NCBI RefSeq assembly: GCF_025917005.1
Contig: NZ_CP078091.1
Coordinates: 2,666,001-2,730,000 of the forward strand
Direction of reading: 5' to 3'
Length of the DNA: 64,000 bases
From: Porphyrobacter sp. ULC335
GTDB lineage: Bacteria; Pseudomonadota; Alphaproteobacteria; Sphingomonadales; Sphingomonadaceae
The notes under the pieces were generated by a model, which saw nothing but the letters and a program-made list of their open reading frames with translations, was not told the DNA's origin and ran no database searches. The translations under genes were made by a program, and so were the position numbers. Shown one piece after another: positions 1 to 12,765 of the stretch (its first letter is position 1; each line of letters begins with the position of its first letter).

Positions 1-312
1 CTTGGGCACGGGGATGCGCTTGGCCCACGCGATCGCGTCATCGAGGCTGGCGACATCGATGATGTAGAAGCCGCCCAGCTCCTCGTGGGTTTCGGCAAAG
101 GGGCCATCATGCAGGCTCGCCGCGCCATTATCCCAGCGGATCGTCGTGGCGGTGGCGGCAGGCTTCAGCCGCTCGCCCGAGAACGGCACACCGGCGGCGA
201 TCAGATCCTCGGCCAGCTTCATGTGCCCGGCCAGCGTCGCCTCAAGCAGCGCCGCGCCGTCAGCGCCGGCATAGGCGCTTTCGTCCTCGTTGATCATCAG
301 CATGAATTGCAT
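1..312 (-). CDS. YciI/DGPF-domain protein (partial, 3' end off the window)
   Basis: The reverse strand opens with ATG at 312 and stays open to the window edge (104 codons, no stop). The translation begins MQFMLMINEDES and contains the signature DGPFAETHEELGGFY of the YCII/DGPF family, small ferredoxin-like fold proteins often found next to ECF sigma factors. The family has no single established reaction; members are thought to bind or process small molecules. Only the N-terminal part is visible, so length and partner genes cannot be judged. Family call is firm, function is unknown. Confidence 0.8.
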   Translation of the reverse strand, partial: MQFMLMINEDESAYAGADGAALLEATLAGHMKLAEDLIAAGVPFSGERLKPAATATTIRWDNGAASLHDGPFAETHEELGGFYIIDVASLDDAIAWAKRIPVPK

Positions 313-401
313 CGCACGTCTCCAACACGGGCCCCGCCGGAATGGCGAGGCTCTGACAGGGAGACGCGGTTGCCAAGCCGAATTCGACAGGCGCGTGAAA
401 A

Positions 402-1574
402 TTATTCCGCCGGTTCGGCGCCAGGCTCGTCGGTCTTCTTGCCGGTGCGGGTCCAGGGGTAGAGGAATTGCCCGGCATAACCGCTCGGCACGTCTTCAGG
501 GATGCCGTAATCCTTGGGCCAGCGATCCTGCGGCAGATGGAAGGTGCCGAACAGCTTGTCGATCCAGGGGAAGTGGATCGCGAAATTCACATCGAAAGCC
601 TCGCGCTCCAGCCCGTGGTGCCAGTGGTGGAAGCGCGGCGTGGCGATCCAGTGGCCCAGCGTGTTGAAGTTCCCGCCGACATTGGCGTGCAGCAGCGACG
701 ACCAGACATAGATGAACCCGATATAGGCCTGCATCACCGCCGCATCGAAGCCCAGCGTGAACAGCGGCAGAGATGTTATCGCGCGCAGCAGCACGACCTC
801 CACGATGTGCATCCGCGATCCGGCGAGCCAGTCCATCGATTTGGCGCTGTGGTGCACCGCGTGGAAGCCCCACAAGAACGGAACCTTGTGGAACAGGCGG
901 TGGTACCAGTATTGCAGCATGTCCGAGGCAACGAGCACGATGGCGAACTGCACGAGCCACGGCAGGCTCGCGACGAGGGCGCGGAAGGTGTCCCAGCTGT
1001 TCGTATTGGCGTTGATAATCTGCGAAGGGGCCAGCGTCAGGAAGGCGAGCACCTGCACGAACATGGTGCTGACAAGGAAGTAGAACAGGTCCTCGCGCCA
1101 TTCGTGGCGGAACAGGCGTTGCTCGCGCCGGTGCGGCACGAAACGCTCCAGCGGCGCCCACATAAAGCCCGTCGCGAGCAGATTGACGATGAAGAAATCG
1201 AGCCCGAAGAACATTCCCCAGCCGCTGGCATTATCCCCCTCAACCGCCGCGCCGCCCAGCAGGGTCGCGCCCAGGCCGATCATCAGCGCCGTCATCCCCA
1301 GCACCTTGCGCGGGCGCAGCAGCAGGCTGAGCAGCGCGAGCGCATAGCTCGCCAACAGGATCACATGGATCGCCGTGCGAAATCCGCCCCAGTCGCGCAC
1401 GATCTGCAATTCGGGCGTGGTAAACCAGGCCGGGAATTTGAGCGCGACCACCATGACAAAGCCGCTGATCGCGAACAGCAGGCCGAAGAATCCGGAAAAC
1501 CAGCCCGAGCCGAACCGCCGCACTTCGACCGGCGATTCCAGATCGCGCATCAGCTTTTGCAAATACCCTGCCAT
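402..1574 (-). CDS. Sterol desaturase / fatty acid hydroxylase superfamily membrane protein
   Basis: A 390-residue integral membrane protein. The N-terminal half has several hydrophobic segments (around residues 22-45, 68-85, 95-110, 122-140). The C-terminal half carries the histidine clusters of the di-iron hydroxylase family: HRLFH, HAVHH and HHWHH. In this family the histidines bind two irons and use O2 to hydroxylate or desaturate lipid chains or sterols at the membrane. The substrate cannot be read from sequence; hopanoid, carotenoid or fatty acid modification are all possible. ATG at 1574 gives the start MAGYLQKLMRDLESP. It is separated from the CinA-like gene by 81 bp on the same strand. 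Confidence 0.85.
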   Translation of the reverse strand: MAGYLQKLMRDLESPVEVRRFGSGWFSGFFGLLFAISGFVMVVALKFPAWFTTPELQIVRDWGGFRTAIHVILLASYALALLSLLLRPRKVLGMTALMIGLGATLLGGAAVEGDNASGWGMFFGLDFFIVNLLATGFMWAPLERFVPHRREQRLFRHEWREDLFYFLVSTMFVQVLAFLTLAPSQIINANTNSWDTFRALVASLPWLVQFAIVLVASDMLQYWYHRLFHKVPFLWGFHAVHHSAKSMDWLAGSRMHIVEVVLLRAITSLPLFTLGFDAAVMQAYIGFIYVWSSLLHANVGGNFNTLGHWIATPRFHHWHHGLEREAFDVNFAIHFPWIDKLFGTFHLPQDRWPKDYGIPEDVPSGYAGQFLYPWTRTGKKTDEPGAEPAE

Positions 1575-1655
1575 ATCGCCCCACTTGCCTTGGCTTGCTT
1601 TTGCTTCGTTAACCGCGACATGCTTACCAAAGGGTGACCTGCCCCCTCAAGCCCC

Positions 1656-2149
1656 TCACCGCGCCAGCACATCCTCGAGCAGCGCGAGCGCGTTGCGGGT
1701 GAAGGCGGCCATGTTGGCGATCCGGTCGTCGCTGGCAGTTTCGAGCAGGCGCGTGTGCTCGCCGCCCGGCCCCGCAAGCGCTGCCACGGAGCGACCGGCA
1801 GGCGCGCCGCTCGGGTGGGTGGAACCACCGACAGAGCCGCTTTCAGCCAGCCCCCAATCCGCACCGAAGTTGTCGCGGATCGCACGGGCTTGCAGCAGCG
1901 CATAATCTTCGCTCGCCCCGCGCATCCCCTTGTATGCCTCGCGCGGCAGAGCGAACAGCACGTCGCGGCCGCGCAAGGAATAGACCACCCCGCCCCCCAC
2001 GAAAAAGTCGAGCGCGCCCGGCACGCTCAGCAAGCTCGCCGCGATCAAGCCGCCCGTGGCCCCATCGGCCACCGCGACCTTCTCGCCGCGTTCCCGCAGC
2101 AGAGCCGCGATGCGCAAGGCCTGGGGGTGGAGATCGGCGAGGAGGTGGC

Positions 2150-2153
<4 letters not shown>
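1656..2153 (-). CDS. CinA-family nicotinamide-nucleotide amidohydrolase (stand-alone domain)
   Basis: 165 residues matching the C-terminal CinA/PncC domain only. The family pattern is visible as VAVADGATGGLIAASL near residue 30, the glycine-rich GGGVVYS near 54 and the GLAESGSVGGSTHPSG stretch near 100. PncC enzymes hydrolyse NMN to nicotinate mononucleotide in the pyridine nucleotide cycle that recycles NMN made by NAD-dependent ligase. That fits its place two genes after ligA. Its ATG overlaps the stop of the upstream gene by 4 bp (ATGA), so they are translationally coupled. A strict catalytic proof is not possible from sequence alone. Confidence 0.8.
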
Positions 2154-6205
<4,052 letters not shown>

Positions 6206-6263
6206 GTGGGCCCCTCTGCTCGTGTTACCGCAGCTTAGCGCCGCAGCGGCAACGGGCAACCGG

Positions 6264-7172
6264 TCATTCTTCGCCTTTGAGCACCGCCAGCATCGCAGGC
6301 TCATTCGCGGTGTAGGCCGGATTGCCGGGGGTGATGATGGCAAAGTGGCTGACGCCGACGTTTTCGCGCACCGTGACCTGCGCGCCGCCAGAGCCGAGCG
6401 CGGATTGCGTAGCCGCCGAGGGCGCGGGGAGCTTGGCTTGCACAAACAGCAGCGCGGCGAGCTGCGGCGCGGTGGTGGCGGGCGAGATCGCAGCATAGCG
6501 CCTCGGATAGGCCTCAGGGCCAGCGCCCATGAAGGGATCGACCGCGGAGAACTGGCACAAGGCATCGAAGGCAGGACGCTCTGCCCCCACATCGCCAGGG
6601 CCGTCGAGCACAATGGCCGCGCGCGCCCTGAGCGGTTTGCGCGTGCCGAGCGGGCCATCCTCGCCCTGTGCGCTTGCCAACCATTGCGCAGGCAAAGCGC
6701 CTGCCGAATGGCCCACCAGCGTCACCGCGTCGCGATCAACGGGATAGCGCGCTGTCACCTGCTCGATCAGCTTGGTGGACGCCGCCCAGTCCTCGAACGA
6801 GCCGGGCCACCCGCCGCCATCGCCCACCTCGCGGTAATCGACATTGAGGGTCGCGATGCCCAGCTGCTGCCAGCGGGTGGCGAGAGGGGCCATGTAGGCT
6901 TGGGAGGCGATCCCGGTCTTCCAGCACCCGCCATGATAGATCACCGCCAGCGGGAACGGGCCTTTGCCTTGGGGAAGGCGCAGTTCCGCAAAGCCGCGCG
7001 GATGATCGGTGTAACGCAGGACCGCGTCGGGGGTGGACGCAGCGAGGTTGGCGTCGGTGCCGTAGGTGGCGTTGTTGGGCTGCACGGCGGACTTGGCCTC
7101 CTGAGGCGCGGGCGTGGTGGGGGTGCAGGCAGTTGCGGCCGCGGCGAGGAGAAGGGGGAGGAAGCGGATCAT
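6264..7172 (-). CDS. Alpha/beta hydrolase lipoprotein, copy 1
   Basis: 302 residues. The signal MIRFLPLLLAAAATAC ends in a lipobox cysteine, followed by a low-complexity Pro/Ala linker. The catalytic layout is YHGGCW (oxyanion), GHSAG (nucleophile serine) and a C-terminal VSHFAI histidine. It resembles the next gene over its whole length, which indicates a tandem duplication; the two differ strongly in the N-terminal linker. The start is 1 bp after the stop of the DUF7674-like gene, so it is co-transcribed with recN. Substrate unknown. Confidence 0.8.
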   Translation of the reverse strand: MIRFLPLLLAAAATACTPTTPAPQEAKSAVQPNNATYGTDANLAASTPDAVLRYTDHPRGFAELRLPQGKGPFPLAVIYHGGCWKTGIASQAYMAPLATRWQQLGIATLNVDYREVGDGGGWPGSFEDWAASTKLIEQVTARYPVDRDAVTLVGHSAGALPAQWLASAQGEDGPLGTRKPLRARAAIVLDGPGDVGAERPAFDALCQFSAVDPFMGAGPEAYPRRYAAISPATTAPQLAALLFVQAKLPAPSAATQSALGSGGAQVTVRENVGVSHFAIITPGNPAYTANEPAMLAVLKGEE

Positions 7173-7173
7173 G

Positions 7174-7620
7174 TCAGTCCCTTTTAGGTCGCCTGCTTAG
7201 TGGGCGAAGATCTGGCTTCCGTTGCTCGATGTCGGTCCAAAAGCGGACGAGATCGTCCCACTGATATCGGGACTCGCTCGGTAGAAGAGCGTGCGCACGG
7301 TGCAGAGGTATCCGCCTCCGCTTCAATGCGTTTTGGATGTCCTCGAGCAAACCAACAACTGCTGCCTCGGACACATAGTGCTCGCCTTCGACGATGAGCC
7401 GGTCGATGAGTTGAAAGGTCGAGCGATGCTTAAATTCAACACCGGCTGCGAAATCCGAACCGATGATATCGGCAATCTCGGCGAAATAGAGATAGTGCGG
7501 AAGGCCATCTATTTCAGCTGTCGGATCCTCGGCCCATTGCTCGAGAAAGACCTTGGCCACCTCCTCGAAGCGCGGATCAAGCGCGCGAACCAAGCCCATT
7601 ATGTCATCGCGGGTGATCAC
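7174..7620 (-). CDS. Small cytoplasmic protein, DUF7674-like
   Basis: 148 residues with no signal peptide or membrane segment, mostly helical. The middle (residues about 25-100) has a pattern of short helices with YLYFAEIADIIG and VEGEHYVSEAAVVGLLEDI, which reminds me of the DUF7674 family of small, often immunity-like proteins. No catalytic motif. The ATG overlaps the recN stop by 4 bp (ATGA) and the stop is 1 bp from the next start, so it is embedded in the recN transcript. Existence as a gene is well supported; the family call is from memory and uncertain. Confidence 0.6.
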   Translation of the reverse strand: MITRDDIMGLVRALDPRFEEVAKVFLEQWAEDPTAEIDGLPHYLYFAEIADIIGSDFAAGVEFKHRSTFQLIDRLIVEGEHYVSEAAVVGLLEDIQNALKRRRIPLHRAHALLPSESRYQWDDLVRFWTDIEQRKPDLRPLSRRPKRD

Positions 7621-9284
7621 ACCCCCTCCAGCAGCCGGTCCGCCTGCGCTCTCGCCTCAGGCGTCACCTCCGCGCCCGAGAGCATCCGGGCGATTTCCTC
7701 CCGCCGCCCAGCGCTATCCAAAAGTACCACGCTGGTCTTGGTCACGATTCCGCTCGAGGCCTTGGCGATCAGGTAGTGCTGGCCGCCGCGCGCCGCGACC
7801 TGGGGGCTGTGCGTCACCGCCAGCAATTGCCCTTCCTGCGATGCGAGCCGCGCGAGGCGTTCGCCGATCGCGGAAGCCACCGCCCCGCCCACGCCGCGGT
7901 CGATCTCGTCGAAGATGATCGTCGCCGCCCCGCCCTTCTCCGCCAGCGCGACCTTCAGCGCGAGGATGAAGCGCGACAGCTCGCCGCCCGAAGCGATCTT
8001 GCCCAGCGGTGCAAAGTCCGCGCCGGGGTTGGTCGAGATCAGGAATTCCACCGCGTCCATGCCGGAAGCGGCCCAGCGATCCTCGGGCAGCAACGTCACC
8101 GAAGTGCGGAACCGCGCGGCGTCCAGCTTCAGCGGTGCGAGCTCCGCCGCCACCGCCGCGTCGAGCCGCTCTGCCCCCGCAACCCGCGCGGCATGGGCTT
8201 TCTCCGCCGCAGCGACATAGGCGGTGCGCGCTTCCTTGGCGGCGGCTTCCAGCGCGTCGAGCTGCGCCTCCCCGCCCTCGATGGCATCGAGCCGCGCGCG
8301 CATGGTGCGCATCAGTTCGGGCAGATCATCGACTTCGCAGCGGTGCTTGCGCGCCGCCGCCCGCAGTTCGAACAGGCGCGTTTCGGCGCGCTCCAATTCG
8401 TGCGGATCGTGCACCAGCGCCTCGGCGGCAGAGCGCAGCTTGTCCTCCGCCTCGCTCGCTTCGATCACCGCGCGGTCCAATGCCGCGAGCGCCTCGGTCA
8501 GCAGGGCATGCTGATCGGCGATCCGGTCCAGCTTGCGCGCCGCGACGCGCAGCGCGGCGAGCGGCGAATCCGAACCATCCCACAGGTGGCGCAGGGTTTC
8601 GAGATCATCGGAAAGCTTCTCGCCCTTCTGCATGTCGGCCCGCGCCCCGGCGAGCCGCGCTTCCTCGCCCGCGACCGGCTCCAATGCGGCGAGTTCGGCG
8701 AGATGCGCGATCAGCAGGTCCTGATCGGTCCTGGCCTGCTCCACCGCATCGCGCGCTTCGGAAAGCTGGGCTTCGGCGCGCGCCCAATCGGCATAGGCGC
8801 GCTCCATGCCGGTCACATCGGTGCCCGCATAGCGATCGAGCAGCAGGCGGTGCCCGCGCGGGTTCACCAGCCCGCGATCATCGTGCTGGCCGTGCAGTTC
8901 CACCAGCGCCGGCGCCAGTTCGCGCAGCAGGGCGACGCTGGCGGGTTGATCGTTGATGAAAGCCTTGGACCCGCCATCAGCCTTCACCTGCCGCCGGATC
9001 AGCAGCGGCTCTCCCGGCTCGATCGCGATCTCGGCATCATCCAGCGCGGCAGCGATCCCGGCAGGCAGCGCGGCGAATTCGAAGCTGGCGGTGACGCTGG
9101 CCTTGTCCTCGCCCGCGCGGACGAGGCTGGTCTCCGCCCGGTCGCCCAGGATCAGCCCCAGCGCATCGAGCAGGATCGACTTGCCCGCCCCCGTCTCCCC
9201 CGTCAGCACGCCCAGCCCGCGCGCGAAGGTGAGATCGAGCGCTTCGATAAGGACGATGTTGCGGATGGACAGGCGGGTCAGCAT
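7617..9284 (-). CDS. recN: DNA repair protein RecN
   Basis: 555 residues, usual length for RecN. This SMC-like ATPase acts early in double-strand break repair. The Walker A is GETGAGKSIL (residues about 31-40), the middle is a long Ala/Glu/Leu-rich coiled coil, and the C-terminal lobe has the ABC signature ASGGELSRF, the Walker B IIFDEIDRGVGG and the VTHSPQVAA switch region. The start MLTRLSIRNIVLIEAL is typical. It is followed by a 4-bp overlapping small gene. RecN commonly sits between bamD and ligA in alphaproteobacteria, as here apart from insertions. Confidence 0.95.
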   Translation of the reverse strand: MLTRLSIRNIVLIEALDLTFARGLGVLTGETGAGKSILLDALGLILGDRAETSLVRAGEDKASVTASFEFAALPAGIAAALDDAEIAIEPGEPLLIRRQVKADGGSKAFINDQPASVALLRELAPALVELHGQHDDRGLVNPRGHRLLLDRYAGTDVTGMERAYADWARAEAQLSEARDAVEQARTDQDLLIAHLAELAALEPVAGEEARLAGARADMQKGEKLSDDLETLRHLWDGSDSPLAALRVAARKLDRIADQHALLTEALAALDRAVIEASEAEDKLRSAAEALVHDPHELERAETRLFELRAAARKHRCEVDDLPELMRTMRARLDAIEGGEAQLDALEAAAKEARTAYVAAAEKAHAARVAGAERLDAAVAAELAPLKLDAARFRTSVTLLPEDRWAASGMDAVEFLISTNPGADFAPLGKIASGGELSRFILALKVALAEKGGAATIIFDEIDRGVGGAVASAIGERLARLASQEGQLLAVTHSPQVAARGGQHYLIAKASSGIVTKTSVVLLDSAGRREEIARMLSGAEVTPEARAQADRLLEGV

Positions 9285-9372
9285 GGATAGCGGAACAGAT
9301 AGCGCACACCCTGCCCCGCGTCACCTGCGGAAGGTTAGCAAATCCCCAAGGACAGGAGCGGGTCTGCTCTCG

Positions 9373-10116
9373 TCAGACAATCCCGGCCTTGTCCGCCGGG
9401 GTCTCGACCGGCAGATCCTTTTCGACCCGTTCGGAATAGCGGTCGACCAGCATGTCAGCGTGGGGGCGCAGCAGCACGGTGAAGCGCACCAGTTCCTCCA
9501 TCACGTCGACGATGCGATCGTAATAGCTCGACGGCTTCATCCGCCCGGCCTCGTCGAATTCCTCATAGGCCTTGGCAACCGAGGACTGGTTGGGGATCGT
9601 GAACATCCGCATCCAGCGGCCGAGGATGCGCAGGGAGTTGACGGTGTTGAAGCTCTGCGATCCCGCGTTGACCTGCATCACCGCCAGCGTGCGTCCCTGC
9701 GTCGGGCGGAGGCCCTTGTAGGCGAGCGGGAGGTGATCGATCTGCGCCTTCATGATCCCGGTGATCGTGCCGTGGCGTTCAGGGCTGCACCATACCTGCG
9801 CCTCTGACCACAGCGAATGTTCGCGCAGCTCGTGCACGGCGGGATGATCATCGCCGGGGTACAGATCGGGCGAAGGAAGGTCGGACGGATCGAAGATCCG
9901 CGTCTCGCAGCCGAAGAATTGCAGCAGCCGCGCAGCCTCCTCCACAGCGAGGCGCGAGAAGGACCGCTCCCGCAGCGAGCCGTAGAGCAGCAGCACGCGC
10001 GGCGGCGGATCGAGTGGCCCCAAGCCGAGCGCGGGACGGTGATGGACATATTCCGGCTTCAGCGCAGGCAGGTGCGCCGGATCGGGCAAAGTGCGCAGGC
10101 GTGCGTAGTCGGTCAT
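9373..10116 (-). CDS. arsH: ArsH, NADPH-dependent flavoprotein of arsenic resistance
   Basis: 247 residues from ATG at 10116 ([16 protein letters not shown]); the longer open frame upstream is an artefact inside acr3. The flavodoxin-like FMN site is [14 protein letters not shown] and the family motif [20 protein letters not shown] follows. ArsH enzymes are NADPH:FMN reductases that oxidise trivalent organoarsenicals and reduce quinones. Its start overlaps the acr3 stop by 4 bp, making it the last gene of the arsR-arsC-acr3-arsH operon. Confidence 0.92.
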   Translation of the reverse strand: MTDYARLRTLPDPAHLPALKPEYVHHRPALGLGPLDPPPRVLLLYGSLRERSFSRLAVEEAARLLQFFGCETRIFDPSDLPSPDLYPGDDHPAVHELREHSLWSEAQVWCSPERHGTITGIMKAQIDHLPLAYKGLRPTQGRTLAVMQVNAGSQSFNTVNSLRILGRWMRMFTIPNQSSVAKAYEEFDEAGRMKPSSYYDRIVDVMEELVRFTVLLRPHADMLVDRYSERVEKDLPVETPADKAGIV

Positions 10117-11171
10117 GCCGGGTCTCCGGGGAAGTTCGCGCGGGTGCGGTTGGCGAAGGCGACCAGCGACAGCATCACCGGCACCTCGACCAGCACGCCC
10201 ACCACCGTGGCGAGTGCCGCGCCGCTCGAAAGGCCGAACAGCCCGATGGCGACCGCGACGGCCAACTCGAAGAAGTTCGAGGTGCCGATCAACGCGCATG
10301 GCGCAGCGATATTGTGAGGCACCTTCCACGCCCAGGCCCAGGCATAGGCGGCCGCGAATATGCCGTAGGACTGGAGGATGATCGGCACCGCGATCAGCGC
10401 AATCAGCAGCGGGTTGGCGATGATCGTGGCCGCCTGAAACGCGAACAGCAGCACGACCGTCGCCAGCAGGCCGATGATCGACCACGGCTTGAGCCGCGCC
10501 GTGAACGCATCGACCGCCGCCGCATCCCCGCCATGCCCGGCGATCACGCGGCCACGGACGATGGCGCCTGCCACCAGCGGGATCACCACGTAAAGCACCA
10601 CCGAGAGCAGCAGCGTCTCCCACGGCACGACAATCTCCGTCACACCCAGCAGCAGCGCGACCAGCGGCGCAAAGGCGACGATCATCACCAGATCGTTCAC
10701 CGACACCTGCACCAGCGTATAGGCGGGGTCGCCGCGGGTCATCTGCGACCACACGAACACCATCGCGGTGCAGGGCGCAGCGCCCAGCAGGATCAGCCCC
10801 GCGATATACTCTTGCGCATCCTTGCGGGGCAGCAGGTCCGCATAGACGTAGTCGAAGAACAGCACGGCCAGCGCGGCCATCGTGAAAGGCTTGATCAGCC
10901 AGTTGATCGCCAGCGTGATCACCAGCCCCTTTGGCTTGCGCCCGATGTCACGGATGCTGCCGAAATCGACACCGACCATCATCGGAAAGATCATGGCCCA
11001 GATCAGCACCGCGACCACCAGATTGACCGAGGCATATTCAAGCCCGGCAAGCACGCCGACCGCATCGGGGGCGACCAACCCCACCCCCAGCCCTGCCAGA
11101 ATGGCAAGCAGCACCCAGACCGAAAGATAACGCTCGAACAGGCCGAGCGGTGAGGTGGTATCGTTCATCAT
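10113..11171 (-). CDS. acr3: Arsenite efflux transporter Acr3
   Basis: 352 residues with about ten hydrophobic segments, as expected for the ACR3/BASS-type fold. Family hallmarks include the [15 protein letters not shown] motif with the conserved cysteine of transmembrane segment 4, and a later [13 protein letters not shown] segment. Acr3 exports arsenite (and antimonite in some members) across the inner membrane. Its start overlaps the arsC stop by 4 bp and its stop overlaps the arsH start by 4 bp, so translation of the three genes is coupled. Confidence 0.93.
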   Translation of the reverse strand: MMNDTTSPLGLFERYLSVWVLLAILAGLGVGLVAPDAVGVLAGLEYASVNLVVAVLIWAMIFPMMVGVDFGSIRDIGRKPKGLVITLAINWLIKPFTMAALAVLFFDYVYADLLPRKDAQEYIAGLILLGAAPCTAMVFVWSQMTRGDPAYTLVQVSVNDLVMIVAFAPLVALLLGVTEIVVPWETLLLSVVLYVVIPLVAGAIVRGRVIAGHGGDAAAVDAFTARLKPWSIIGLLATVVLLFAFQAATIIANPLLIALIAVPIILQSYGIFAAAYAWAWAWKVPHNIAAPCALIGTSNFFELAVAVAIGLFGLSSGAALATVVGVLVEVPVMLSLVAFANRTRANFPGDPA

Positions 11172-11686
11172 GCTGCCCCTTCCATCGCGCCGATCCGGGC
11201 AAGTGCGGCCTGCATCGCGGGCGCGTCCATCGCTGCGCGGTCAAGCGACAGGAACGCACGCACCCGCATCTCCAGCAGCCGCCATGTCTCCTCGAACGCG
11301 GCATCGACCTCCGCTTCGCTGCCGGTCACGTCGGCGGGATCGGGCAGACCCCAATGGGCTTTCAACGGGCTGCCGAGGAACACCGGACAGGCCTCGCCCG
11401 CCGCATTGCCGCAAACGGTGATCGCAAGGTCGATGGCCGGTGCACCGGGGCCGCTGAATTCGTCCCAGCTTTTCGAACGGAACGGCGCGGTGTCGATCCC
11501 GCGCCGCGCCAGCAACCGCAGCGCCCCCGGATGGGCCGCGCCCTTGGGCTTGCTCCCCGCGCTGAAGGCCCGCACCCGCGCCCCCGAACCGGATTGCCCC
11601 AATTGGTTGATCAGTGCCTCGCCAAGGATCGAGCGGGCAGAATTGCCGGTGCAGAGCACCAGCACGGTAAAGGCGGTGTCGGACAT
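11168..11686 (-). CDS. arsC: Arsenate reductase ArsC, low-molecular-weight phosphatase type
   Basis: 172 residues from ATG at 11686 ([14 protein letters not shown]). The phosphatase P-loop CTGNSARS places the nucleophile at C12. Later [15 protein letters not shown] supplies two cysteines in the position used for the disulfide cascade of this family; the common VCDN is VCGN here. The enzyme reduces arsenate to arsenite for export by Acr3. It begins 8 bp after arsR ends and overlaps acr3 by 4 bp. The longer frame upstream lies in arsR and was rejected. Confidence 0.9.
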   Translation of the reverse strand: MSDTAFTVLVLCTGNSARSILGEALINQLGQSGSGARVRAFSAGSKPKGAAHPGALRLLARRGIDTAPFRSKSWDEFSGPGAPAIDLAITVCGNAAGEACPVFLGSPLKAHWGLPDPADVTGSEAEVDAAFEETWRLLEMRVRAFLSLDRAAMDAPAMQAALARIGAMEGAA

Positions 11687-11694
11687 GGGATGCC

Positions 11695-12045
11695 TCAATT
11701 CAGGGGTTCGCAGGTGAGCCCCGCCATCAGGGCGGAACACATTTCGGGCATGCCTTGGCAGCAATCCTGCATCAGGAAGGCCAGCAAGCGGCGCATCACC
11801 GGAAAGTCGGCGCGATAACGGATCAACCGGCTCTCCCGCTCTGACCTCACAAGCCCGGCGCGTTCCAACGTGGCAAGGTGATGCGACATGGTGGAAGGCG
11901 GCACACCGCAATGCTCGGCGATGGCTCCGGCAATCATGCCGTCTGGCCCGGCTTTGACCAGCATCCGGAATACGGAAAGCCGGGTTTCGTGCGCCATCGC
12001 GCCAAGCGCGTCCACCGCCCACACCTGCGTGCTGAGATCATCCAT
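11695..12045 (-). CDS. arsR: ArsR/SmtB-family arsenic-responsive repressor
   Basis: 116 residues from ATG at 12045 ([15 protein letters not shown]). A winged helix-turn-helix spans roughly residues 12-80 ([19 protein letters not shown] is the recognition region). The classic ELCVCDL metal site is absent. Instead cysteines cluster at the C-terminus: C95, C96, C103 and C112. This resembles the C95/C96/C102 arsenite site described for the Acidithiobacillus ferrooxidans ArsR. It should repress the ars operon and let go when As(III) binds. Two near-identical inverted-repeat boxes lie just upstream of its start. Confidence 0.92.
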   Translation of the reverse strand: MDDLSTQVWAVDALGAMAHETRLSVFRMLVKAGPDGMIAGAIAEHCGVPPSTMSHHLATLERAGLVRSERESRLIRYRADFPVMRRLLAFLMQDCCQGMPEMCSALMAGLTCEPLN

Positions 12046-12054
12046 ATGGCCACC

Positions 12055-12072
12055 TTTCGAGAAATATCGAAA
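12055..12072 (-). promoter_or_regulatory. ArsR operator box 1 (proximal)
   Basis: Inverted repeat TTTCGA-n6-TCGAAA ending 10 bp before the arsR start codon. It matches the box at 12103-12120 at 16 of 18 positions. A repressor bound here would block arsR transcription or early elongation. Assignment to ArsR is inference from position and duplication. Confidence 0.75.
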
Positions 12073-12077
12073 TACCG

Positions 12078-12090
12078 TCTGTCGGACAGA
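12078..12090. promoter_or_regulatory. Short palindrome between the two ArsR boxes
   Basis: TCTGTC-G-GACAGA, a perfect 13-bp inverted repeat midway between the two operator boxes. It could be a second factor's site or part of the ars promoter; nothing in the sequence decides. Confidence 0.4.
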
Positions 12091-12102
12091 TATCAAGCCA
12101 TA

Positions 12103-12120
12103 ATTCGAGAATTATCGAAA
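12103..12120 (-). promoter_or_regulatory. ArsR operator box 2 (distal)
   Basis: ATTCGAGAATTATCGAAA, with the core TTCGA-n6-TCGAA, 48 bp upstream of box 1. It also contains the perfect palindrome ATAATTC-GA-GAATTAT at 12100-12115. It lies in the gap between arsR and the divergent rluE, so it may affect both. Confidence 0.75.
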
Positions 12121-12204
12121 ACTCCAGCAACAGCCGCGCTGCAAGTGCGTGCGTTGCTGACACCCCCCAAGACACAGCGTCCGGCGGCGGCTATGGGCAC
12201 AGGC

Positions 12205-12753
12205 ATGTCCCGGCTGATCCTCTTCAACAAACCCTTCGGCGTCCTGTCGCAGTTCACCGACAGCAAATCGCCGACGGAGCGGGCGACGCTCTCGGAATTC
12301 ATTGCGATCAAGGGCGTGTATCCCGCCGGGCGGCTTGACCGCGATAGCGAGGGGCTGTTGCTGCTGACCGATGACGGGCGGCTTCAGGCGCGGATAGCCG
12401 ATCCCCGCTTCAAGATGCCCAAAACCTACCTCGTGCAGGTGGAGGGCGATCCGCAGGATGCGGACCTTGAACCGCTGCGCACAGGCGTGCGGCTGAAGGA
12501 CGGGATGACCCTGCCCGCCGAAGTCGTGCGCATCGACGCGCCGGATCTGTGGCCGCGCAATCCGCCGATCCGCGAACGCAAGTCGGTGCCTGATAGCTGG
12601 CTGCGCATCACCATCCGCGAAGGACGCAACCGGCAGGTGCGGCGGATGACAGCGGCAGTCGGCCTGCCCACCTTGCGGCTGGTGCGCTGGTCGATCGGGG
12701 ACTGGACCGTCGAAGGAATCGCACCGGGCGCCTTCGCCGAAACATCGGCCTGA
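12205..12753 (+). CDS. rluE: 23S rRNA pseudouridine synthase RluE-like
   Basis: 182 residues from ATG at 12205; an ATG at 12193 adds four residues. The sequence tracks E. coli RluE closely without the N-terminal extension: [12 protein letters not shown], the catalytic [14 protein letters not shown] with D45, [15 protein letters not shown] and [12 protein letters not shown]. RluE makes pseudouridine at position 2457 of 23S rRNA in E. coli; the same target is expected here. It is divergent from arsR and convergent with roxA, 12 bp apart at the stops. Confidence 0.92.
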   Translation: MSRLILFNKPFGVLSQFTDSKSPTERATLSEFIAIKGVYPAGRLDRDSEGLLLLTDDGRLQARIADPRFKMPKTYLVQVEGDPQDADLEPLRTGVRLKDGMTLPAEVVRIDAPDLWPRNPPIRERKSVPDSWLRITIREGRNRQVRRMTAAVGLPTLRLVRWSIGDWTVEGIAPGAFAETSA

Positions 12754-12765
12754 ACGCGGCTTGCG

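Noticed and set aside
468..1637. 389-codon open frame opposite the desaturase gene
   Set aside because: It mirrors the real gene in a GC-rich third-position frame, has no domain resemblance and no ribosome site; a shadow frame.
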